Positions 5,256 through 9,673 of a stretch of DNA of 9,673 nucleotides are shown here, piece after piece. The notes beneath the pieces are model-generated. The model saw only the letters and a list, made by a program, of their open reading frames with translations, searched no databases and was not told the origin of the DNA. This DNA is from Chloroflexota bacterium (GTDB lineage: Bacteria > Chloroflexota > Dehalococcoidia > SHYM01). The DNA is taken from NCBI GenBank assembly GCA_016199375.1, contig JACQGV010000098.1, positions 1-9,673 on the forward strand. The letters are read 5' to 3'. How positions within the stretch are numbered: position 1 is the first letter of the stretch; every line of letters starts with the position of its first letter. A program made the translations under genes and the position numbers.

Positions 5256-6206
5256 ATGACAGCGTATATCGTCCGCCGCTTGTTCCAGATGTTGCCGGTG
5301 TTGCTGGTGGTCACGCTGCTGGTCTACATCCTGCTGGGCGTGGTGCCCGGCGACCCCCTGGTGGGGATCGTGGGCTCCGAGGCCGTGAGCGCGGAGGACC
5401 GCGCGGCCCTCATGAGCAAGTACGGCTTCGACAAGCCCCTGCCGGTGCAGTACGGCCTCTGGCTAGGGCGGGTCCTCCGGGGCGACCTGGGCAAGAGCAC
5501 CATACGCTCGGGGGAGCCAGTAGGGCAGAACCTGCTGCGACGCGCGCCCATCACGCTCCAGCTCGGCGCCCTGGCCTTCTTGTTCGCCCTGGCTATCGCT
5601 CTGCCTGCCGGGGTCATCTCGGCGACCAGGCGCAACAGCATCTGGGACACCGCGGCCACGGTCGTCTCCATGGCGGGGGTCGCCCTGCCCAACTTCTGGC
5701 TGGGGATCATGCTGATACTGCTCTTTGGGTTCATCTGGCAAGTGTTGCCCCCGGGCGGCTATGTGAGTCCCGTGGAGCACCCCGTCGTGGGCATCAAGAG
5801 CCTGCTCCTGCCCGCCCTCACCCTGGCCGGTCCGCTGGCGGCGACCTCGATGCGGCAGGTCCGCTCCGCGCTGCTGGAGGTGATGGCCCAGGACTACATC
5901 CGCACCGCCCGGGCCAAGGGCCTGGCGGAGCGCAGCGTGGTCTGGGTCCACGCCCTCAAGAACGCCATGCTCCCCGTGGTGACGGTCATGGGGCTGTACC
6001 TGGGCCACCTGATTGGCGGCGCCGTCATCGTGGAGCAGGTCTTCGCCATCCCTGGCGTGGGCCGCATGGCCATTCTGGCGGTGCTCAACGGAGACGTCGC
6101 CTCCATCCAGGCGGTTGTCCTGCTGGTGGCCGTCAGCGTCTTGATGATGAACCTGCTCACGGACGTCCTCTACGCCTATCTAGACCCACGCATCAGGTAT
6201 GCCTGA
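5256..6206 (+). CDS. Peptide/oligopeptide-type ABC transporter permease (DppB/OppB family)
   Basis: First inner-membrane subunit of a family-5 ABC importer. At 316 residues it has the usual length. The N-terminus YIVRRLFQMLPVLLVVTLLVYILL gives the first membrane segment (about 5-28), followed by the VPGDP motif (30-34), the KYGFDKPLPVQYGLWL stretch and GDLGKS (76-81), all typical of DppB. Five more hydrophobic segments lie near 98-120, 133-160, 180-200, 238-260 and 283-305. The EAA loop that docks the ATPase is DYIRTARAKGL with downstream NAMLP (213-240). ATG 5256 has AGAGGG two bases upstream, a tight spacing. Its 3' end overlaps the next permease by eight bases. Substrate could be peptides, nickel or another small organic compound; the family name does not settle it. 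Confidence 0.93.
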   Translation: MTAYIVRRLFQMLPVLLVVTLLVYILLGVVPGDPLVGIVGSEAVSAEDRAALMSKYGFDKPLPVQYGLWLGRVLRGDLGKSTIRSGEPVGQNLLRRAPITLQLGALAFLFALAIALPAGVISATRRNSIWDTAATVVSMAGVALPNFWLGIMLILLFGFIWQVLPPGGYVSPVEHPVVGIKSLLLPALTLAGPLAATSMRQVRSALLEVMAQDYIRTARAKGLAERSVVWVHALKNAMLPVVTVMGLYLGHLIGGAVIVEQVFAIPGVGRMAILAVLNGDVASIQAVVLLVAVSVLMMNLLTDVLYAYLDPRIRYA

Positions 6207-7125
6207 GATGGTGCAAAAAGCGGATGCCGCCCTCCGGAGCGAGGCCGCCGAGTTCTCCCGGCGCCGCCAGCCGCTGACGCCGCTGCGCTTGCTCAGCCAG
6301 GTCTTCAAGGTACGGCTGGCGGGCGCAGGGCTGGTGGTGGTCTGCGTCTTCGCGGCCGTGGCGCTGCTGGCCAACGTCATAGACCGCTACGACCCCGTGA
6401 AGCCGGACTACTCGGCGCCCCTGGCGAGGCCCTCGGGGCGCCATTTCTTCGGCACTGACCAGCTCGGCCGCGACATCTTCTCCCGCGTCGTCCACGGCGC
6501 GCGCGTCTCCCTGGGCGTAGCCACCGGCGCCACCCTGCTCGGAGTGGCTATAGGCGTGCCCCTGGGCCTGCTCTCGGGCTTCCGGCGGGGCTGGCACGAC
6601 GACGTCATCATGCGGGTCATGGACGGCCTCTCAGCCACCCCCGGCATCCTGCTGGCGCTGGCCCTGGTGGCCGCCCTGGGCCCGGGGGCGGTGAACGTCA
6701 TGGTGGCCCTGGGCATCGTGAGCGTGCCGCTGCTGTCGCGCCTGGTGCGGGCCGGGACCCTGGCCGTGCGCGAGACCGACTACATGCTGGCCGCCACGGC
6801 CGTGGGCGTCAAGACCCCGCGGCTCATGGCCGTCCACATCATGCCCAACGTGGTGGCCCCGGTGCTGGTGCAGGGCTCCCTGGTGATGGCCTTCGCCATC
6901 CTGGCCGAGGCCTCGCTGAGCTTCCTGGGCGTCGGCATCAGGCCGCCCCAGCCCACCTGGGGCATCATCCTGGCCGACGGCTTTCAGTTCATAGACTCGC
7001 ACTTCTGGCTATCGCTCTTTCCGGGCATGGCCATATTCTTCCTGGTGCTGGGTTTCAACTTCGTCGGCGACGGCCTCAGGGACGTGCTGGACCCGCGCCT
7101 GGGGCGCGCCCTGGGCCTGAAGTAA
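6199..7125 (+). CDS. Peptide/oligopeptide-type ABC transporter permease (DppC/OppC family)
   Basis: Second inner-membrane subunit, 308 residues. After a charged cytoplasmic N-terminus comes the first membrane segment (about 40-60), then the DppC signature HFFGTDQLGRDIFSRVVHGAR (82-102). The EAA loop is DYMLAATAVGV ending with HIMPNVVAP (194-221), and EASLSFLGVGIRPPQPTWG (237-255) is the family's strongly kept segment. The C-terminus GDGLRDVLDPR is also typical. ATG 6199 overlaps the preceding stop (6204-6206), implying translational coupling; ATG 6208 is a possible alternative start that removes three residues. No ATP-binding subunits (DppD/DppF type) follow; the next gene is the binding protein. 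Confidence 0.93.
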   Translation: MPEMVQKADAALRSEAAEFSRRRQPLTPLRLLSQVFKVRLAGAGLVVVCVFAAVALLANVIDRYDPVKPDYSAPLARPSGRHFFGTDQLGRDIFSRVVHGARVSLGVATGATLLGVAIGVPLGLLSGFRRGWHDDVIMRVMDGLSATPGILLALALVAALGPGAVNVMVALGIVSVPLLSRLVRAGTLAVRETDYMLAATAVGVKTPRLMAVHIMPNVVAPVLVQGSLVMAFAILAEASLSFLGVGIRPPQPTWGIILADGFQFIDSHFWLSLFPGMAIFFLVLGFNFVGDGLRDVLDPRLGRALGLK

Positions 7126-7152
7126 GGGGCCGAGACGGTTTTGGTCAAGGAG

Positions 7153-7160
7153 AAGGAGGG
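7153..7160 (+). promoter_or_regulatory. Strong Shine-Dalgarno site of the solute-binding lipoprotein gene
   Basis: AAGGAGGG ends four bases before ATG 7165. It fixes this start over an in-frame TTG at 7141, which would also place charged residues in front of the signal peptide. The strength suits a protein needed in excess of the permeases. Confidence 0.8.
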
Positions 7161-7164
7161 AGCT

Positions 7165-8835
7165 ATGAGTCGAAGGAACTGGGTACTGATAGCGGGGCTG
7201 GCTGGCGTCGCCCTGATCGCGGTAGCCTGCGGCGGCGCCGCAGCGCCTACCGCTACCAAGGCGCCAGCCGCGACGGCGACCACTGCGCCAGCAGCCACCA
7301 GGCCGCCCGCCGCCACGCCTACACAAGCGCCTAGAGCCAAGGCCGGCGGCACGGTCACGGCGGTCCACGGCACCGCCGCCCAGCCAGACCAGCTCTACCC
7401 CCACATCTATTACCCGACCAACAATGATGTCTTTCTTGAGAACGTCCACAGCTACCTGGTGTACCAGGGCGTCGATGGCACCTACGATCCGAGCCTCTCC
7501 TTGGCCGAATGGAAGTTCCTCGACGACCTGACCATCCAGTTCAGGCTCAAGCCGGGGGCGCTCTTCAGCGACGGGGAGAAGGCGGATGCCAACGCGGTGA
7601 AGGTCAACTTCGACCGCATCGCCGTCGTCAAGCCCTCTCCCCGCAAGTACGTGATCGACTCCTTCACCAGCTATGCAGTGATGGATGCCATGACCGTGCA
7701 GGTGAAGCTCAAGGCGGTGCAGGCCGGCATCCTGGGCGAGCTCGCCCATCCCGGCATGGCGATAATGAGCCCTGCGTCTCTGACCAAGTTCACCAACGAC
7801 GAGCTCAACCAGGGGAAGGGCGCGGGGGCGGGGGCCTTCGTGCTGACGTTGCAACTGCCGGACGACCGGGTGGAGCTGGAGCGCAACCGCAACTACTGGC
7901 GCAAAGACGCCCAGGGTGCGCAGCTTCCCTACGTGGACAAGGTCGTGTTCCGGGTGGTGCCCGAGGCCACCGTCCGGCTGGGCATGTTGAAGGCTGGCCA
8001 GGCGGATGTCCTGCGCGACCCCTTGCCCAAGGATGTGGAGACAATCCAGAACGAGGCCGGGCTCAGAACGGTACGGGGCCCCGGCGGCATCATCGGCGCC
8101 TACTGGAACCTCTCCCGCCCGCCCTTCACCGACCTGAAGTTCCGCCAGGCCCTGGCCTGGGCGATCGACCGTGAGGCCATCTGCAAGATCGCCTACCTGG
8201 GCAACTGCATCCCCGGCGTCAGCGCGGTGCTGCCCAACACCGGCTGGGCCTTCGACGCCAAGCTGGACGTGCCCAAGTACGATCCGACCAAAGCCAAGGC
8301 CTTCCTGGCCCAGTCGGCCATTACCAGCAAGGCCTTCAGCATGAACTGCGACCCCGCTCCCACCGCGACCAAGGTCTGCGAGATGCTCCAGTCGTTCTAC
8401 GACAACGTGGGCATCAAGATGACTATCAAACCGGAGCGCACCGCCTCCAACTCCGAGCTGATGTGGGCGACGAAGAAGATAGACTCCTTCTTCGCCGGCT
8501 ACTCGGCCACGCCCGACCCCTATAGCAAGATGTACACCGCCCACCACCTGGGTGGCTACTACACCCCCGAGGGCGACAAGCTGGAGGAGTTCGACACGCC
8601 GGAGAAGCTGTACGCTCGTGTCAACAAGTACATAGACGACTCCAACCTGACCTACGACCTGAAGGAGCGCGCCCGGCTCATGAACGAGGCGGCCAAGATC
8701 ATCGCCAACGAAAACCAGTTCCTGGTGATCGGCTACAGCGTCTTCAATGTGGGCGTGCGCGACCGGGTCAAGGACCTGCGGCTCGGACCCCTTGGCAAGG
8801 AGCGCTACGGCGACATGTGGCTCGACACCAGGTAA
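7165..8835 (+). CDS. Family-5 extracellular solute-binding lipoprotein of an ABC importer
   Basis: Captures the substrate outside the membrane and delivers it to the two permeases. The 556-residue precursor starts MSRRNW, a hydrophobic helix (about 7-20) and the lipobox AVAC with C22 as the lipidated residue. Residues 23-60 are a flexible linker made almost only of Ala, Thr and Pro, a style common in Chloroflexota lipoproteins. The folded part starts at GGTVTAVHG (61) and carries typical SBP_bac_5 features: a YDPSLSLAEWKFLDDLTIQFRL strand set, FSDGEKADANAVKVNFDRI, the FRQALAWAIDREAI helix in the middle, and the C-terminal RLMNEAAKII and LGPLGKERYGDMWL. It follows the DppC-type gene by 39 bases. 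Gene order permease-permease-binding protein differs from the E. coli dpp order. Ligand cannot be predicted. Confidence 0.93.
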   Translation: MSRRNWVLIAGLAGVALIAVACGGAAAPTATKAPAATATTAPAATRPPAATPTQAPRAKAGGTVTAVHGTAAQPDQLYPHIYYPTNNDVFLENVHSYLVYQGVDGTYDPSLSLAEWKFLDDLTIQFRLKPGALFSDGEKADANAVKVNFDRIAVVKPSPRKYVIDSFTSYAVMDAMTVQVKLKAVQAGILGELAHPGMAIMSPASLTKFTNDELNQGKGAGAGAFVLTLQLPDDRVELERNRNYWRKDAQGAQLPYVDKVVFRVVPEATVRLGMLKAGQADVLRDPLPKDVETIQNEAGLRTVRGPGGIIGAYWNLSRPPFTDLKFRQALAWAIDREAICKIAYLGNCIPGVSAVLPNTGWAFDAKLDVPKYDPTKAKAFLAQSAITSKAFSMNCDPAPTATKVCEMLQSFYDNVGIKMTIKPERTASNSELMWATKKIDSFFAGYSATPDPYSKMYTAHHLGGYYTPEGDKLEEFDTPEKLYARVNKYIDDSNLTYDLKERARLMNEAAKIIANENQFLVIGYSVFNVGVRDRVKDLRLGPLGKERYGDMWLDTR

Positions 8836-8867
8836 GGTCTCGCGCCGCCCGTCGCCCGACTAGGTAT

Positions 8868-8902
8868 GGAGGGCGCTACGGCCTCAGGCCGCGGCGCCCT
8901 CC
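8868..8902 (+). terminator. Strong two-tier hairpin between the binding-protein and racemase-like genes
   Basis: GGAGGGCGC (8868-8876) pairs perfectly with GCGCCCTCC (8894-8902). Inside, CGGCC (8879-8883) pairs with GGCCG (8887-8891) around a TCA loop, with a two-by-two internal mismatch between the tiers. No T-run follows, so it could be a factor-dependent or partial terminator, or a 3' stabiliser of the binding-protein mRNA. The rest of the 100-base gap shows only the ribosome site of the next gene. Confidence 0.6.
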
Positions 8903-8935
8903 TGGAGTAGCGGCGTGTTGGATAAGGAGGAGCGT

Positions 8936-9673
8936 ATGACGATGCCCCTGGAAGGTATCACCGTCCTTGACCTCTGCGGCTTCCCCGGCGTCTGGACGGC
9001 CATGGCGCTAGCGGACTTCGGCGCCGAGGTGATCCGGGTGCGCGAGGTGGCGGTCGAGGGCCGCCGCGCCGAGCAGGCCGCCCGGGCCGGCACGTCCCGC
9101 CGCTCGCCCGGCGTGCGCCAGGACTACATGAACCGCAACAAGAAGAGCATCTGCCTCAACCTGAAGCACCCGGCGGCCCGCCAGGCTTTTTACCGGCTGG
9201 CCGAGCGGGCCGACGTGCTGCTGGAGGGCTCGCGCCCCGGCGTCGCCAAGCGCCTGGGCATAGACTACGAGACGCTGCGCGCCCTCAACCCCCGCCTGAT
9301 TTACTGCGCCATCACCGGCTACGGCCAGGACGGTCCCTACGCCCACCTGGTGGGCCACGACATCAACTATGCCTCCATCGCTGGCGCCATGGGCCTCATG
9401 GGTCCCCGCAACGGCCCGCCGGTGCAGCCCTCCCAGCAGCTGGCCGACCTGGGCGGCGGGGGCCAGGGCGCCCTCATCGGCATACTGCTGGCGCTCCAGG
9501 CGCGCCAGCGCACCGGCGCGGGCCAGTTCGTGGACATCTCCATGACCGACGGGGTGGTCTCGTGGCTGGTCACCCACGCCGCGCCCTATTTTGCCGACGG
9601 CACCATGGAGGCGCGGGGCGATACCCTCCAGACCGGGCGCTGGCCCAACTACTACGTCTACGAGACCAAGGAC
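8936..9673 (+). CDS. CaiB/BaiF-family protein, alpha-methylacyl-CoA racemase-like (C-terminus cut by window edge)
   Basis: The first 246 residues are present, of roughly 360-400 expected. ATG 8936 has a perfect AAGGAGG (8924-8930) five bases upstream. Family marks in order: LEGITVLDLCGFPGVWTAM (5-23), DFGAEVIRV (27-35), RNKKSICLNLK (67-77), ITGYGQDGPYAH (126-137), VGHDINYASIAGAMG (139-153), LADLGGGGQGAL (169-180) and TGAGQFVDISMTDG (193-206). The GHDINY His (H141) and the ADLGGG Asp (D171) correspond to the catalytic pair H126/D156 of Mycobacterium tuberculosis alpha-methylacyl-CoA racemase. This favours epimerising 2-methylacyl-CoA or a similar thioester, though some transferases share part of the pattern. 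A 20-residue Arg/Ala-rich insertion (about 41-62) sits before the NRNKKS segment. It may be co-transcribed with the transporter, through the hairpin at 8868. Confidence 0.88.
   Translation, partial: MTMPLEGITVLDLCGFPGVWTAMALADFGAEVIRVREVAVEGRRAEQAARAGTSRRSPGVRQDYMNRNKKSICLNLKHPAARQAFYRLAERADVLLEGSRPGVAKRLGIDYETLRALNPRLIYCAITGYGQDGPYAHLVGHDINYASIAGAMGLMGPRNGPPVQPSQQLADLGGGGQGALIGILLALQARQRTGAGQFVDISMTDGVVSWLVTHAAPYFADGTMEARGDTLQTGRWPNYYVYETKD

Noticed and set aside
7141..7164. TTG start eight codons upstream for the binding lipoprotein
   Set aside because: It would put a charged stretch before the signal peptide. ATG 7165 has a strong AAGGAGGG site and gives a proper short basic N-terminus.
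7009..8547. A 512-codon open frame on the minus strand across the binding-protein gene
   Set aside because: It is antisense to a confident family-5 lipoprotein gene, is rich in His/Gly/Val/Leu as expected of a shadow frame, and has no ribosome site or family signature.
1..9673. tRNA, rRNA, CRISPR arrays, insertion sequences
   Set aside because: No spaced direct-repeat array, transposase motifs, terminal inverted repeats or structural RNA sequence was recognised on either strand.

Overview
The window is GC-rich bacterial DNA, most likely from a Chloroflexota bacterium (Dehalococcoidia-like). The clues are a family-5 solute-binding lipoprotein whose lipobox Cys is followed by a long Ala/Thr/Pro linker, two CaiB/BaiF-family CoA-transferases in under 10 kb, and a NIP/AqpN-like aquaporin next to arsC. 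This placement is inferred from gene style; there is no rRNA marker. Every substantial stretch is coding except four gaps of about 90-215 bases, which hold promoters and hairpins.

Layout. (1) Positions 1-1042, minus strand: an arsenic-detoxification pair, a TTG-started aquaporin overlapping by ATGA a thioredoxin-type arsenate reductase arsC that runs off the left edge. Its GC content is visibly lower than that of the riboflavin genes. (2) Positions 1043-1209: a divergent regulatory region with an extended -10 promoter for the ars side and a near-consensus TTGACA-17-TAACAT promoter for the right side. The right promoter carries overlapping dyads and GTAAC repeats. (3) Positions 1210-3214: riboflavin genes ribBA and ribH. 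RibBA carries an extra N-terminal XRE-type helix-turn-helix domain fused in frame, with no possible internal start at the RibB boundary, and there is no room for an FMN riboswitch upstream. The RibB half also has Gln where the metal-ligand His is expected. RibH ends in an Arg/Pro tail encoded by a perfect DNA hairpin. (4) Positions 3278-3595: a small HIT-family protein, bracketed by a 16-bp direct repeat. (5) Positions 3733-5163: a class III CoA-transferase with its own good promoter. (6) Positions 5256-8835: two peptide-type ABC permeases and a family-5 solute-binding lipoprotein, with no ATPase gene in view. (7) Positions 8868-8902: a strong two-tier hairpin. (8) Position 8936 to the right edge: a second CaiB/BaiF-family gene with the His and Asp of alpha-methylacyl-CoA racemases.

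How the genes work together. The ars pair would reduce arsenate and let arsenite leave through the channel. ribBA and ribH make the two riboflavin precursors (from GTP and ribulose 5-phosphate) and join them into lumazine; the RibBA DNA-binding domain suggests that the enzyme may control its own promoter. The transporter flanked by two CoA-transferase-family genes suggests uptake of a small organic substrate followed by CoA activation and isomerisation. The most noteworthy candidate for something undescribed is the HTH-RibBA fusion with its dyad-containing promoter.
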